DNA of 64,000 nt from Nocardia arizonensis (GCF_001310275.1 NZ_LGYZ01000049.1:1-64000); one strand, 5' to 3'; counted from the first letter of the stretch, positions 15,897 to 30,519 are shown. Made by a program: numbers and translations. Notes: generated from the sequence alone by a model not told the origin.

Positions 15897-16340
15897 ATGA
15901 CGACGGTGCGCAACATCATGCGAGCGGACGTGCAACGGATCAGCGTGCGGGACACCATGGAAACGGCGGCGCAGCATATGCGCCGATTCGATATCGGAGC
16001 GCTGCCGATCTGCGACGGCGAAGGCCACCCGGTCGGGATCGTCACCGACCGCGACATCGTCGTCCACGTCATCGGACGCGGGGCCGATCCCAGAACCACC
16101 ACCGCGGGCGAACTGGCGCAGGGGGCGGACGGTCTGCACACCGTCGATGTCGGCACCGATGTCGACGACGCGCTGGTCCTCATGGAACAACGCCGGATCC
16201 GCCGCCTGCCGGTCACCGAGAACGGTGTGCTGGTCGGAATCGTCACCGAGGCCGATCTGGCTCGGAACCTGTCCGAGGACACGGTCGGCGAATTCGTCGA
16301 GGCCGTCTGCGCCGCCGACCTGCCCGCTCCCAGCAAGTAG
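15897..16340 (+). CDS. Two-CBS-domain protein (Hrp1-like)
   Basis: A 147-aa protein made of two CBS domains, about residues 8-60 (MRADVQRIS to GIVTDRDIV) and 73-128 (VDVGTDVDDA to GIVTEADLA), followed by a short helical tail. The size and layout match hypoxic response protein 1 (Rv2626c), a DosR-regulon protein. CBS pairs usually bind adenine nucleotides, though the ligand here is unknown. The start is ATG 15897, with GGAAAGGA 10 nt before it; the frame is open upstream to 15813. Adjacent DevR-like sites support induction in hypoxia. Confidence 0.85.
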   Translation: MTTVRNIMRADVQRISVRDTMETAAQHMRRFDIGALPICDGEGHPVGIVTDRDIVVHVIGRGADPRTTTAGELAQGADGLHTVDVGTDVDDALVLMEQRRIRRLPVTENGVLVGIVTEADLARNLSEDTVGEFVEAVCAADLPAPSK

Positions 16341-16364
16341 CGGACGGACGGGCTACCCGAGGTC

Positions 16365-16400
16365 GGGACCATCGCCACGTCAGCGCGCCCCTTTCGTCCC
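16365..16400. promoter_or_regulatory. Two DevR-like sites upstream of the DUF2267 gene
   Basis: GGGACCATCGCCAC (16365-16378, good left half) and GCCCCTTTCGTCCC (16387-16400, 10 of 14, good right half) are 22 bp apart, that is two helical turns. They lie 83-118 bp before the ATG at 16483. Paired sites are typical of strong DevR promoters. Confidence 0.5.
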
Positions 16401-16482
16401 TTGGACGACGCCGGTGAGAGGCGCAGGCTGATCGCAACGACCTCGCCCGTACCCGCAACCGGTGGACACCGAGGAGGACACC

Positions 16483-17151
16483 ATGTCACATTCCACCGAC
16501 CCCTTCGCACCCGCCATGCAGGTCGCGCACCGATGGGTGCGCGCCGTGGCCGACGGGCTCGACACCGACGATCTCGTCTTCGCCAACCGCGCGTTGCGTG
16601 CGTGGATGCACACCGTGCGGGATCGGATCGGCGTTGCGGCCTCGGCGCATCTGACCGCGCAACTGCCGGAAATCCTGCGCGGGGAGTACTACGAGGGGTG
16701 GGTGCCGTCCCACGTGCCGGTCCGCCACGGGCCCGCCTCGTTCGTCGACCAGTTCGCCAGGACCGCGGGCATCGACCGCGACGAGGTCGGCCCGGTCGCG
16801 GGCGCCATCACCGCGGTGCTGTCGGAACTGTTCTCTCCTGGCCAGATGAACCGCATCTTCACGGTGCTGCCGATGCGCGTGTACGGCGTCCTGTGCGGTG
16901 CGCGCCCCGACGTGGAGGCGAGTTCGGGCGCCGCCCTCACTGCGGACGAAACCGGTGGCGACGAGATGTCCGAACTCCGGGAGCACGTCCGCGCCCTCGG
17001 CGAGGCGGTCGCCGCGCTCGCGCACGGCCTCGAACAGTTGCCGACCGAAACGTTCGACCTCGACCGCACGTCCTCGGCGGCCCAGCGGGCACATCGCATT
17101 CTGCTGGGTGAGGGCCTGATCCCGGATCTCGGCGCCACGACCCGGGCCTGA
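16483..17151 (+). CDS. DUF2267 domain protein
   Basis: A 222-aa protein. Residues ~15-130 form a DUF2267 helical domain (VRAVADGLDTDDLVFANRALRAW, then LTAQLPEILRGEYYEGW). Residues ~150-222 form another helical stretch with LREHVRALGEAVAALAHGLE, possibly a coiled coil. DUF2267 proteins are common in stress and dormancy loci; the biochemical role is unknown. A GAGGAGG ribosome site precedes ATG 16483 by 5 nt, so the GTG 21 nt upstream is not used. The next gene starts 85 nt later and is probably cotranscribed. Confidence 0.75.
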   Translation: MSHSTDPFAPAMQVAHRWVRAVADGLDTDDLVFANRALRAWMHTVRDRIGVAASAHLTAQLPEILRGEYYEGWVPSHVPVRHGPASFVDQFARTAGIDRDEVGPVAGAITAVLSELFSPGQMNRIFTVLPMRVYGVLCGARPDVEASSGAALTADETGGDEMSELREHVRALGEAVAALAHGLEQLPTETFDLDRTSSAAQRAHRILLGEGLIPDLGATTRA

Positions 17152-17236
17152 CGGGGTCCGCATCCATGGGTCGGCGACGCGCCGCACCGGGTAACCGGAG
17201 ACCGCCGAGCCGACCAACTCATACCGGAGGTTCCCG

Positions 17237-19273
17237 ATGACCAATGTGGAAAGCAGTGCGCCGCACCATGTTTTCCGAGACCGACACGAGGCGGGCCGCG
17301 TCCTGGCCGAACTGCTCGAGCACTACCGGGGCACACCGGACCTGCTCGTGCTCGGTCTGCCTCGCGGGGGAATCCCGGTCGCGTGGGAGGTCGCCGCCGC
17401 CCTCGACGCTCCGATGGACGCCCTGGTCGTGCGCAAGCTCGGCGCTCCCGGCAACAAGGAATTCGCCATCGGCGCGCTGTCGTCGGGCGGGCGGATCGTC
17501 CTCAACGACGACCTCGTCCGAGCGCTGCGTTTGAGCGCCGAACACGTGCGCGCCATCGCGGCCGCCGAGGCCGAGGAACTGCGCAGGCGCGAGGCGGCCT
17601 ATCGCGCCGACCGCGGTCCGATCGAGGTGGCGGGCCGCACGGTGATACTCGTCGACGACGGATTGGCGACCGGTGCGAGTATGCGCGCGGCGGTGGACGC
17701 CATTCGCGCCGGGGAACCGCGGCGGATCGTGGTCGCGGTTCCGGCGGCGCCGGAGTCGACCTGCCGGGAGTTGGGCGCGGCCGTGGACGAGATGGTCTGC
17801 GCGACGGTGCCGTCACCGTTCCGGGCGGTCGGCGAGTCGTTCTGGGATTTCACCCAGGTCACCGACGCGCAGGTGCGTGCGCTGATGACGACTTCGACGA
17901 CACGCGGTGCGGTGCCGCCCATCGACGCGGTCGGCACCGTTCGCGCCGCCGCCCTGCCCGCGCCCGGCGGCGTCCCGCCCGAGGATGTACTGGCCGATCT
18001 CGTCGGCGACGCCCGCGTCGTGCTCATAGGCGAGAGTTCGCACGGCACGAAGGAGTTCTACGCCGCCCGCGCCGCCATCACCCGGTGGCTGATCGAGGCG
18101 AAAGGGTTCACCGCGGTCGCCGCCGAGGCCGATTGGCCCGACGCCTACCGGGTGAATCGGTACCTGCACGAGCACGGCGACGACCGCACCGCGGAACAGG
18201 CGCTGCGCGGCTTCGAACGCTTCCCCGCCTGGATGTGGCGCAATACCGAGGTGCGCGACTTCGTGACCTGGCTGCACGAGCACAATCTGCGACAGGCCGA
18301 GCAGGGCCGACCGCGCTGCGGATTCTACGGACTCGACCTCTACAGCCTGCACCGGTCGATGGCGGAGGTGATCCGCTACCTCGACACCGTCGACCCCGAG
18401 GCGGCGCGGCGGGCCAGAACCCGCTACGGCTGCTTCGATCACGCGGCGGGCGACGACGGCCAGGCGTACGGTTTCGCGGCGGCCTTCGGGGCGGGCAGAT
18501 CCTGTGAGGCGCAAGCGGTCCGGCAGTTGGTCGACCTCCAGCGCACCACGCTGGCGCTCACCGACCTCGACCCAGGGGCCGCCGACCGTCACTTCGACGC
18601 CGTGCGCAACGCCTGCTCGGTCCGCGACGCCGAGGCGTACTACCGCGCGATGTTCGGCGATCGGGTCGATTCCTGGAATCTGCGGGATCAGCACATGGCC
18701 GATACCGTCGATTCGCTGCTCGAGCACCTGTCCCGCGACGGCCGGGGCGGCAACGGCCACGGCCCCGGAGCCCGAATCGTCGTCTGGGCGCACAACTCCC
18801 ACGTCGGTGACGCCCGCGCGACCGAGATGGGAGCGGAGGGCCAACTCACCTTGGGACAGCTCGTCCGGCAACGGCACGAGGGGCAATGCGTGTCGATCGG
18901 ATTCAGCACCTGCGCGGGCACGGTCACCGCGGCCGAGGACTGGGGCGGTCCCGCGCTGCGGCGTTCCGTGCGCGAGGCGCTGCCGTCCAGTGTCGAGGAA
19001 CTGCTGCACGACACGCAGATCGGGGAGTTCGCGCTGCGAATGGACCGTCCCGGCGCGGCGGTTGAACTGCTCGACCATCCTCGACTACAGCGCGCCATCG
19101 GCGTGATCTACCGGCCGGGGACCGAACGACAGAGTCACTATTTCCACACGCGGGTGGCCGAACAGTTCGACGCGCTCATCCATATAGACCGCACCACCGC
19201 ACTCGAACCGCTGGAGCCGAGCGGTGAATGGGTCGCGGGAACGATCCCCGAGACCTATCCCACGGGCATCTGA
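17237..19273 (+). CDS. Phosphoribosyltransferase-erythromycin esterase fusion (Rv2030c-like)
   Basis: A 678-aa two-domain protein. Residues ~1-220 are a phosphoribosyltransferase with [11 protein letters not shown] and the PRPP loop [14 protein letters not shown]. Residues ~245-670 are an erythromycin-esterase-like domain with the diagnostic [32 protein letters not shown] and [10 protein letters not shown] (catalytic His). The DosR-regulon protein Rv2030c has the same fusion. Macrolide hydrolysis is not implied; the domain also occurs in proteins of unknown substrate. CGGAGG precedes the ATG. The gene lies between the DUF2267 gene and a P-type ATPase, all in one direction with short gaps. Confidence 0.85.
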   Translation: MTNVESSAPHHVFRDRHEAGRVLAELLEHYRGTPDLLVLGLPRGGIPVAWEVAAALDAPMDALVVRKLGAPGNKEFAIGALSSGGRIVLNDDLVRALRLSAEHVRAIAAAEAEELRRREAAYRADRGPIEVAGRTVILVDDGLATGASMRAAVDAIRAGEPRRIVVAVPAAPESTCRELGAAVDEMVCATVPSPFRAVGESFWDFTQVTDAQVRALMTTSTTRGAVPPIDAVGTVRAAALPAPGGVPPEDVLADLVGDARVVLIGESSHGTKEFYAARAAITRWLIEAKGFTAVAAEADWPDAYRVNRYLHEHGDDRTAEQALRGFERFPAWMWRNTEVRDFVTWLHEHNLRQAEQGRPRCGFYGLDLYSLHRSMAEVIRYLDTVDPEAARRARTRYGCFDHAAGDDGQAYGFAAAFGAGRSCEAQAVRQLVDLQRTTLALTDLDPGAADRHFDAVRNACSVRDAEAYYRAMFGDRVDSWNLRDQHMADTVDSLLEHLSRDGRGGNGHGPGARIVVWAHNSHVGDARATEMGAEGQLTLGQLVRQRHEGQCVSIGFSTCAGTVTAAEDWGGPALRRSVREALPSSVEELLHDTQIGEFALRMDRPGAAVELLDHPRLQRAIGVIYRPGTERQSHYFHTRVAEQFDALIHIDRTTALEPLEPSGEWVAGTIPETYPTGI

Positions 19274-19319
19274 ACCCCGACCGCTCAGGCGCCGGTACCG
19301 ACCCGAAAGAGGTTGTGGC

Positions 19320-23513
<4,194 letters not shown>

Positions 23514-23522
23514 CAGGACGAC

Positions 23523-25844
23523 ATGGCGCTGACGATGGGAGTCGAAATGGGCGACTATGTGGCCGACTTCGAGCACTTGCGGCTCACCGATGCGGACCGG
23601 GCGGGCGGCAAGGGAGCGAACCTGGGCGAACTGGTGGCCGCGGAGCTGCCGGTGCCGCCGGGGTTCGTGATCCTGCGGGCCTGTTACGAGCGGGTGATGT
23701 CGCGGGGACCGAACGGGGCGGAACTGGATCGCCTGCACACCGAGGCGCTCGACGCCGTCGCCGACACCGCGCGCGTGGCCGAATTGTGCACGCGGATGCG
23801 CGATCTCGTCCACGCCACCGCCGTCGACGACACGGTCCGCGCGGCAGTGCTCACCGCTTATCACGCCCTTGGTGCGGCGATACCGGTCGCGGTGCGCTCC
23901 TCGGCGATCGGCGAGGACAGCGCGACCTCCTCCTTCGCGGGCATGAACATCTCGCGCACCAACGTCCGCGGTGACGGCCCGCTGTTGGCGGCGATCGTGG
24001 AATGCTGGGCCTCGCTGTTCAGCCCGCGGGTGGTCACCTATCGCGCGCGCCGGGGCCTGCGCGGGCGACCCGTGATGGCCGTGGTGGTGCAGCGCATGGT
24101 CGCGCCGCGCGCGGCCGGTGTCGCGTTCACCGCCGACCCCGCGACCGGACGCCGGGACCGCGTGGTGATCGATGCCGCGCGCGGGCAGGGCGAAGTGGTC
24201 GTATCCGGGTCGGCCGAACCCGATACCTACTTGTTCGACGCGACCGGCCCGACCCTGTTGGACACCCGCCTCGGACGCCAGCGTTTCGCGATCACCAGCG
24301 GACCCGACGGCGATCGCAAGGTGGAGTTGAGCGCCGAGGAGACCGCGGCCGCGGTGCTCGACGAGAAGGAGGCCACCGCGGTGGCCTGCCTGGCGCTCGA
24401 CGTCCAACGGCACCACCGCGGCATACCGCAGGACGTCGAATGGGCCATCGACGACAAGGGTGTGTGGCTGGTGCAGGCGCGGCCGATCACCACGCTGCAC
24501 GACCCCGCCGCCCAAGCGGCGCCGACAACGGCCGCCGCGGCGCCGGTGCTGGCGCGCGGGCTGGCTGCCGCACCGGGTGTCGCGTCGGGGGCGGTGCGCG
24601 TCCTGACCTCCCCCGACGAAGGCATGTCACTGCGCGACGGGGAGATACTCGTGGCCCCGATGACGAACCCGGACTGGCTGCCCACGCTCAATCGCGCCGC
24701 CGCGGTGGTCACCGACAGCGGCGGCATGACCTGCCACGCCGCCATCGTCGCCCGCGAACTCGGCGTGCCGTGCGTGGTGGGCGCGCGCACCGCCACCACC
24801 ACGCTCGCCGACGGCGCCGTGGTCACCGTCGACGGCGGCAAGGGCGAGGTGCGCGCGGGCGCGCGGCCGACGGCGCGCACCGAGATCACGCCATCCGCGA
24901 GCCCCGTTGCCGTATCCGAATCGACCGCGACCCGCGTCTACGTCAACCTCGCCGTCCCCGAGGCGGCCGAACGGGTCGCGGGCGGCGATGTCGACGGTGT
25001 CGGTCTGCTGCGCGCGGAAACCCTCCTGGTGCAGGCACTCGAGGGCCGCCACCCACGCGACCTGATCGCGCGCGGCGAGCAGGAGCGCTTCATCGAGAAG
25101 ATGGCCGATGGCCTGTCGCGGATCACCACCGCCTTCGCCCCGCGTCCGGTGATCTACCGGACCACCGATCTGCGCAGCAACGAGTTCCGCGCACTCACCG
25201 GCGGAGCCGAATACGAACCGGTGGAACACAATCCGATGATCGGCTACCGGGGCTGCTATCGCTACGTCCGCGATCCCGAGGTCTTCGATCTCGAGTTGGC
25301 GGCACTGGCGCGCGTGCGGGAGCGAACCCCGAACGTGCACGTGATGATCCCGTTCGTACGCACCCGCTGGGAGCTGGAAGCCTGCCTGGAACTCATCGAC
25401 GCGAGTCCGCTGGGACGGCAACGCGGTATGCACCGGTGGGTCATGGCCGAGGTCCCCTCGGTGGTGCACTGGCTTCCCGAATATGTCGGCCTCGGCATCG
25501 ACGGCGTATCCATCGGCAGCAACGACCTCACCCAGCTCGTGCTCGGCGTCGATCGCGACTCCGACGAATGCGCCGAACTGTTCGACGAATCCGATCCGGC
25601 TGTCCTCGACGCCATCTCGCGCATCATCGGGACCGCCCGCAGGCTGGGGATCACCTCCTCGCTGTGCGGCCAGGCGCCGTCCAACCGCCCGGAATTCGCC
25701 GAACACCTCGTGCGACTCGGCATCACCTCCGTATCGGTGACCCCCGACGCCGTCCCGGCCGCCCGCCGGGCCGTCGCCGCCGCCGAACGCCGCCTGCTGC
25801 TCGACCACGCCCTCGACGCCCACCGGCGACCGCGACATCCATGA
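23523..25844 (+). CDS. ppsA: Phosphoenolpyruvate synthase (pyruvate, water dikinase)
   Basis: A 773-aa PEP-utilising enzyme that converts pyruvate and ATP to PEP, AMP and phosphate. Order of domains: N-terminal ATP-grasp ([29 protein letters not shown]), the phospho-histidine swivelling domain with [15 protein letters not shown] (His near residue 406), and a C-terminal PEP-binding barrel with [23 protein letters not shown] and SLCGQAPS. That last set fits PEP synthase rather than phosphate dikinase. It begins 9 nt after the ATPase stop and is probably in its operon. Starts at 23523 or 23547 are both possible. In a dormancy context it would support gluconeogenic carbon flow (inference). Confidence 0.88.
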   Translation: MALTMGVEMGDYVADFEHLRLTDADRAGGKGANLGELVAAELPVPPGFVILRACYERVMSRGPNGAELDRLHTEALDAVADTARVAELCTRMRDLVHATAVDDTVRAAVLTAYHALGAAIPVAVRSSAIGEDSATSSFAGMNISRTNVRGDGPLLAAIVECWASLFSPRVVTYRARRGLRGRPVMAVVVQRMVAPRAAGVAFTADPATGRRDRVVIDAARGQGEVVVSGSAEPDTYLFDATGPTLLDTRLGRQRFAITSGPDGDRKVELSAEETAAAVLDEKEATAVACLALDVQRHHRGIPQDVEWAIDDKGVWLVQARPITTLHDPAAQAAPTTAAAAPVLARGLAAAPGVASGAVRVLTSPDEGMSLRDGEILVAPMTNPDWLPTLNRAAAVVTDSGGMTCHAAIVARELGVPCVVGARTATTTLADGAVVTVDGGKGEVRAGARPTARTEITPSASPVAVSESTATRVYVNLAVPEAAERVAGGDVDGVGLLRAETLLVQALEGRHPRDLIARGEQERFIEKMADGLSRITTAFAPRPVIYRTTDLRSNEFRALTGGAEYEPVEHNPMIGYRGCYRYVRDPEVFDLELAALARVRERTPNVHVMIPFVRTRWELEACLELIDASPLGRQRGMHRWVMAEVPSVVHWLPEYVGLGIDGVSIGSNDLTQLVLGVDRDSDECAELFDESDPAVLDAISRIIGTARRLGITSSLCGQAPSNRPEFAEHLVRLGITSVSVTPDAVPAARRAVAAAERRLLLDHALDAHRRPRHP

Positions 25845-25934
25845 CCGCTCGACCGCGCACCCGACCCCGGCCATTTCCCGCTCTACCAGGAGAATCAGCA
25901 CCGCGAATACGTCGTCGGCGAATGCGGAGCTAAC

Positions 25935-25940
25935 TAGAAT
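25935..25940 (+). promoter_or_regulatory. -10 box of a leaderless promoter
   Basis: TAGAAT ends 6 nt before the ATG at 25947, so transcription would begin at or next to the start codon. No Shine-Dalgarno is present, which fits a leaderless mRNA. Confidence 0.5.
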
Positions 25941-25946
25941 GAAGTG

Positions 25947-27776
25947 ATGACGTCGCCCAGAGAAAATGCCGATCTCACCGGGATCGAGAACCGGGCACCT
26001 TCGGTTGCCCAATTACTGATCGACCGGATCGCCGCGACTCCGAACGCGGAGGCATTCCGGTTCCGCGCGGGCGAGGGCTGGGCCAGTGACTCGTGGCAAC
26101 AGTTCGGTGACCGCGTCGAGACGCTCGCCGCCGGACTCGTCGCGCTCGGGATCGAGGCCGAGGAACGGGTCGCGCTGTTGTCGGCGACGAGGTACGAATG
26201 GGTGCTCGCCGATTTCGCCGTGCTCTGCGCGGGCGCGGCCACCACCACCGTCTACCCGAGCACCAACGCCGCCGGTGTCGCGTTCATCGTCGCCGACTCG
26301 GGCAGTCGTGTGGTCATCGCCGAGGACCGGAGTCAAGTCGACAAGCTCATCGAGCACCGCGCCGAGTTACCCGAGGTGCGGCAGGTGGTGATCATCGAAG
26401 GCGAGGGCGACGGAAGTTGGGTGATCACCCTCGCCGACCTCGAGCGACTCGGTCGCGAACTGCTCGCCGAATCCGCCGACGTGGTCAGCGCCCGCGTCCG
26501 CGGCATTCGGCCCGAGCATCTGGGCAGCATCATGTACACCTCGGGAACGACCGGGACCCCGAAGGGCGTCCGACTGCCGCATTCCGCGTGGACCTACAGC
26601 GCCGCGGCGATCGACGCCCTCGACGTACTCGGCCCCGACGACCTGAACTTCCTGTGGCTGCCGTTGTCCCACGCATTCGGCAAGGTGATGTTGGCACTGG
26701 CGCCGCTGATCGGCTTCACCACCGCCATCGACGGCCGGGTGGACAAGATCGCCGACAACCTCATGGTGCTGCGCCCCACCATCGTGGCGGCCGCCCCGCG
26801 CATCTTCGAGAAGGCGCACGCCCGTGTCGAGACCATGATGGCCGAAGAAGGCGGGATCAAGAAGAGGCTCTTCGACTGGGCCGTCGGCGTCGGCCTCGAG
26901 GTCTCACGCACCAGACAGGCCGGACAGGACCCCTCGCCGCTGCTCTCGATGCGGCACCGGGTCGCCGACAGGCTGGTGCTCTCCCGAATCCGCGAACGCT
27001 TCGGCGGGCGGCTGCGGTACTTCGTGTCGGCGGCGGCCCCCCTCGACCGCGATATCGCGCAGTGGTTCGACGCGATCGGCGTCATCGTGCTCGAGGGCTA
27101 CGGCCTGACCGAGACCGCCGCCGCGTCGTTCATCAACCGCCCGAACGACTACCGGTTCGGCACCGTCGGCCGCCCGTTCCCCGGCACCGAGATCCGTATC
27201 GCCGAGGACGGCGAGATCCTGCTCAGAAGTCCCGGGGTGATGACCGGCTACCACCACCGCCCCGACGCCACCGCCGAGGCGTTCGACGAGAACGGCTGGT
27301 TCCGCACCGGCGACATCGGCGAGATCGACGCCGATGGCTTCCTGCACATCACCGACCGTAAGAAGGACCTGTACAAGACCTCGCAGGGCAAATACGTAGC
27401 GCCCTCCGCGATCGCGGCCGCGTTCAAAGGAATATGCCCGTACGCGGCGGAATTCATCGTCTACGGCGAGACCCGCCCCTACAGCGTCGCATTGGTCGGC
27501 CTCGACGCGCAGAGCATCACCGAATGGGCGGAAAAGCAGGGCCTTTCGGGCAGCTCACTGGCCGACATCGCCCGGCACGAGAAGACCCATGACGTGATCG
27601 CGGGCTATGTCGACCGCCTGAACAACCAACTCGACCGCTGGGAACAGATCAAGAGGTTCGACATCCTCGACCGCGAGCTGTCGGTGGAGTCCGGTGATCT
27701 CACGCCGAGCATGAAATTGCGCCGCAAGATCGTCCTCGAAAGCCTCGCCGACAATTTCGACGCCCTCTACCACTGA
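25947..27776 (+). CDS. Long-chain fatty-acid-CoA ligase (FadD type)
   Basis: A 609-aa adenylate-forming enzyme that activates fatty acids to acyl-CoA. The AMP motif YTSGTTGTPKGV (~195-206), the adenine motif EGYGLTETA (~380), the hinge TGDIGEIDADGF with ITDRKKDLYKTSQGK (~455-475), and the C-terminal lysine in SMKLRRK identify the FAA1-like class. Products may feed the WS/DGAT of the island or beta-oxidation. The ATG is placed directly after a -10 box, so the transcript is probably leaderless; a GTG codon just before it is an alternative. Two adjacent ATG/GTG codons make the start uncertain by one residue. Confidence 0.88.
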   Translation: MTSPRENADLTGIENRAPSVAQLLIDRIAATPNAEAFRFRAGEGWASDSWQQFGDRVETLAAGLVALGIEAEERVALLSATRYEWVLADFAVLCAGAATTTVYPSTNAAGVAFIVADSGSRVVIAEDRSQVDKLIEHRAELPEVRQVVIIEGEGDGSWVITLADLERLGRELLAESADVVSARVRGIRPEHLGSIMYTSGTTGTPKGVRLPHSAWTYSAAAIDALDVLGPDDLNFLWLPLSHAFGKVMLALAPLIGFTTAIDGRVDKIADNLMVLRPTIVAAAPRIFEKAHARVETMMAEEGGIKKRLFDWAVGVGLEVSRTRQAGQDPSPLLSMRHRVADRLVLSRIRERFGGRLRYFVSAAAPLDRDIAQWFDAIGVIVLEGYGLTETAAASFINRPNDYRFGTVGRPFPGTEIRIAEDGEILLRSPGVMTGYHHRPDATAEAFDENGWFRTGDIGEIDADGFLHITDRKKDLYKTSQGKYVAPSAIAAAFKGICPYAAEFIVYGETRPYSVALVGLDAQSITEWAEKQGLSGSSLADIARHEKTHDVIAGYVDRLNNQLDRWEQIKRFDILDRELSVESGDLTPSMKLRRKIVLESLADNFDALYH

Positions 27777-27861
27777 GCCGAATTCGGCGGGCGGGCGCGA
27801 GTCGGCCCGCACCATGGACCGGCGCTGTTCGAGTTGCCGCCGCGCCGCACTGATCGCGAGG

Positions 27862-27875
27862 AGGCCGGAAGTCCC
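27862..27875. promoter_or_regulatory. DevR-binding site candidate before the flavodoxin gene
   Basis: AGGCCGGAAGTCCC matches 10 of 14 core positions with a perfect right half AAGTCCC. It lies 96 bp upstream of the flavodoxin start. Confidence 0.5.
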
Positions 27876-27971
27876 TGGACGCGAGCCGCTTCGGCACTAC
27901 GCCGCGCCGTGCGCCCGAATCTAGTGTCGTGTTCGGCACAGTTCCGTGTCCGCGACGATCAGGAGGTTGCC

Positions 27972-28496
27972 ATGCGCGCGCGAATCGTCTATGAGTCGGT
28001 GTTCGGGAACACCCGAGCCGTCGCCGAGGCCATCGCCGAAGGACTGCGCGAGCAGGCCGAGGTCGAACTGCTCGAGGTCGGCACCGCCACGGAATCGGCC
28101 GACCGGCCGATCGATCTGCTCGTGGTCGGCGGCCCCACCCACGCGTTCGGGCTGAGCCGACCCCGGACCCGCGCCGACGCCGCCGCCCGCAGCGACACTC
28201 CCGTCGCCGTCGAAACGGGGGTACGCGAGTGGCTGGCGTCCGCGACCCCCGCGCCGAAGGGCGCCCGCGCCGCGGCGTTCGGCACCAAGTCCGCGACTCC
28301 CGCCTGGCTGCCCGGCTCCGCCGCCCGCGGCGTGGCACGGCGCCTGCGCCGCCTGCGTTACGAACTGGCCGGTGCGCCGGTCGATTTCCTCGTCGACGGC
28401 GTCGAGGGGCCGTTGGTTCCCGGCGAGCTCGAGCGCGCACGCGCGTGGGGATCGCAACTGGCCGAGCGGGAATCGGCCCGTTCGACGCGGCGCTGA
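27972..28496 (+). CDS. Flavodoxin-family protein
   Basis: A 174-aa flavodoxin-like protein with the FMN phosphate loop SVFGNTRAVAEA at residues 9-20 and the second FMN region VVGGPTHAFGLSRPRT. The C terminus is helical. It would carry electrons or act as an FMN-dependent reductase in the cytoplasm; the partner is not known. AGGAGG 6 nt before the ATG fixes the start. It stands between the acyl-CoA ligase and two USP genes, with a DevR-like site upstream. It is distinct from the HemG-like flavodoxin at 38855. Confidence 0.8.
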   Translation: MRARIVYESVFGNTRAVAEAIAEGLREQAEVELLEVGTATESADRPIDLLVVGGPTHAFGLSRPRTRADAAARSDTPVAVETGVREWLASATPAPKGARAAAFGTKSATPAWLPGSAARGVARRLRRLRYELAGAPVDFLVDGVEGPLVPGELERARAWGSQLAERESARSTRR

Positions 28497-28544
28497 CCGC
28501 CGGTATGGCCCGGACTCCCCGGAGGCCGTGGATCGCCGGACCCG

Positions 28545-28558
28545 CGGCCTTTGGACCC
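28545..28558. promoter_or_regulatory. DevR-binding site candidate before the USP pair
   Basis: CGGCCTTTGGACCC matches 10 of 14 core positions and keeps the central CTTT and the GxCCC right half. It lies 90 bp upstream of the first USP start at 28649. Confidence 0.55.
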
Positions 28559-28648
28559 CCTGGTACATGACGAAGGACCGGCGCGGGAACGAGCGCCCGA
28601 TTCCTAGGCTCTGATCAAGCGATCGGACGGATTCGAAGGGTGGAGCCG

Positions 28649-29566
28649 ATGACCACGACAGACGTCGACGATCCGCACGCCGCGGCATCCGCGCCGATCA
28701 TCGTCGGAGTGGACGGCAGCGGCGCCTCGGATCCGGCCGTGTGCTGGGCCGCCGAGACCGCCGCCCGCCGCGGTCGACGGCTTCGTATCGTCCACGGCCT
28801 CGACCTGATCGCCGCCCGCGCGGCGCTCGGCAACTACGACGCCGTCGGCAAGGGCCCGACCGAACGCCTTCGCGAGCGCGGGGCCGAGGCATTGACCGCC
28901 GCGCGCGGGCTCGCCCATGCGGTGGCGCCGGATCTGCCCGTCGAGATCGAACTCTCCGAGGCGAATCCGACCGGTCTGCTCATCGAGGCTTCCGCCTCCG
29001 CGCACATGGTCGTGGTCGGCGCGACCGAGGGCGTCGGCACGCTCGGGCACCTCGGATCGGTGCTGCTCGCCGTGGTGAGCCACGGTCACGGATCCATCGT
29101 CGTGGTGCACGACACCGCGACCGACCGGCAGGAGCGGGAGAACGGACCGGTCGTGGTCGGCATCGACGGCAGCGAGGTGAGCGCGGACGCGGTCGAGGCC
29201 GCCTTCGCCGAGGCGGATATGCGCGGCGCCCAGCTCATCGCCGTGCACAGCTGGAGCGACCTTCGTTTCGACCGGCCCGCCGTACTGCCCGACACCTTCG
29301 GCAGCGAGGACATCTCCGCCATCGCCGATCGGATACTCGCCGAGAGCCTGGCCGGATGGCAGGAGAAGTATCCCGATGTCCACGTGATCCGCCGGGTCTA
29401 CATCTCCAATCCACGCCATCATCTGCGGCAGTGGTCGAAGGCCGCGCAACTGGTCGTCGTGGGAAGTCGCGGTCGCGGCGGCTTCCGCGGGCTGCTGCTC
29501 GGTTCGACCGGCCTGTCTCTCGTCCAGCGGTCCGAATGCCCCGTCATGGTCGTCCATCCCCGATAG
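28649..29566 (+). CDS. Universal stress protein, tandem USP domains
   Basis: A 305-aa cytoplasmic protein with two UspA folds, residues ~18-155 and ~165-304. Each starts with a strand ending in VGVDGS or VGIDGS. The ATP loop GSRGRGGFRGLLLGST is intact in the second domain, while the first has the degenerate GATEGVGTLGHLGS. Mycobacterial tandem USPs (Rv2623, Rv1996, Rv2005c) are ATP-binding DosR-regulon proteins that slow growth. The start is ATG 28649; an in-frame GTG lies 9 nt earlier. It is closely related to the USP at 53061 (same HALD/HGLD, SEANP and WQEKYPDV blocks), a recent-looking duplication. Confidence 0.88.
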   Translation: MTTTDVDDPHAAASAPIIVGVDGSGASDPAVCWAAETAARRGRRLRIVHGLDLIAARAALGNYDAVGKGPTERLRERGAEALTAARGLAHAVAPDLPVEIELSEANPTGLLIEASASAHMVVVGATEGVGTLGHLGSVLLAVVSHGHGSIVVVHDTATDRQERENGPVVVGIDGSEVSADAVEAAFAEADMRGAQLIAVHSWSDLRFDRPAVLPDTFGSEDISAIADRILAESLAGWQEKYPDVHVIRRVYISNPRHHLRQWSKAAQLVVVGSRGRGGFRGLLLGSTGLSLVQRSECPVMVVHPR

Positions 29567-29598
29567 TTCCTGTTTCCTCGTTCGAAAGCGGTAAACCC

Positions 29599-30471
29599 AT
29601 GTCCGACACTGCGATCAATCCCCCGGTGCTGGTCGGCACCGACGGCTCGGAAGCGGCGAGCGAGGCGGTTCGCTGGGCGGCCGTCGACGCCGCAGGCCAC
29701 GGATCGCCCCTGCACATCGTGTGCGCGATCGACATACCCGTCCAGTACGCCCCGGGGGTCGCGCTGAGCCAGATCGACTACGAGGCATACCGCGCCACCG
29801 CCGCCGCGACCGTGTCCGCGGCGCGTGAGATCGCCACGGCCGCGGCCACGCCCATCCGGTCGATCGACATCGAGACCCACGTCGTGCAGGAACGCCCGAT
29901 TCCGCTGTTGCGCGACATGTCGAAGAACGCGCGGTTGCTGGTCGTCGGCACGCACGGCTACGGCGCGGTGCGGCGCTGGATACTCGGATCGGTGAGCACC
30001 TCCCTCGCTCGGCACGCGCACTGCCCGGTGGCCGTCGTCCCGCCGGCGGCGGTGCAGGGCACGGACCGCGCGGACGGGCCGGTCGTGGTCGGCGTCGACG
30101 GTTCCGAGGGCAGCGCCCTCGCTCTCGACATCGCCTTCGACGAAGCGTCACGACGCGAGGCCGAACTCGTCGCGGTGCTCGCCTGGTCGGAATTCGCCCG
30201 CTACATCTCGCGCGCGGACATGCAGAGCGAGGCCGAGGAACTGCTCGCCCGGACCATCGCGGGATATGCCGAGAAGTATCCCGACGTCGAAGTTCGGCGC
30301 GTGGTCGACGAGGACCGGCCCGCCGCGCGCATACTCGCCACCGCCGAGCACGCGCGGATGATCGTCGTGGGCAGCCACGGCCGCGGCGGTTTCGCCGGAA
30401 TGACATTGGGTTCGGTGGGCAATGCCGTCCTGCACGCCGCCGAATGCCCGGTCGTCATCGCCCGCGACTGA
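29599..30471 (+). CDS. Universal stress protein, tandem USP domains
   Basis: A 290-aa tandem USP of the other subtype, residues ~8-148 and ~158-290. Both ATP loops are close to consensus: GTHGYGAVRRWILGSVS in the first and GSHGRGGFAGMTLGSVG in the second. It is 32 nt downstream of the preceding USP and ends before a strong hairpin, so the two form a bicistronic unit. It resembles the USP at 40496 (AAWAAVxAAxHGxPLHII, SVSTxxxRHAHCPVAV). No clear Shine-Dalgarno stands before the ATG. Confidence 0.88.
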   Translation: MSDTAINPPVLVGTDGSEAASEAVRWAAVDAAGHGSPLHIVCAIDIPVQYAPGVALSQIDYEAYRATAAATVSAAREIATAAATPIRSIDIETHVVQERPIPLLRDMSKNARLLVVGTHGYGAVRRWILGSVSTSLARHAHCPVAVVPPAAVQGTDRADGPVVVGVDGSEGSALALDIAFDEASRREAELVAVLAWSEFARYISRADMQSEAEELLARTIAGYAEKYPDVEVRRVVDEDRPAARILATAEHARMIVVGSHGRGGFAGMTLGSVGNAVLHAAECPVVIARD

Positions 30472-30480
30472 CAGCACGCA

Positions 30481-30519
30481 CACGGCCCGCGCCACCGCGA
30501 TTCGGCGGCGCGGGCCGTG
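30481..30519 (+). terminator. Hairpin terminator after the USP pair
   Basis: CACGGCCCGCGCC (30481-30493) pairs with GGCGCGGGCCGTG (30507-30519), a 13-bp perfect stem with a 13-nt loop, 10 nt after the USP stop. Confidence 0.75.
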
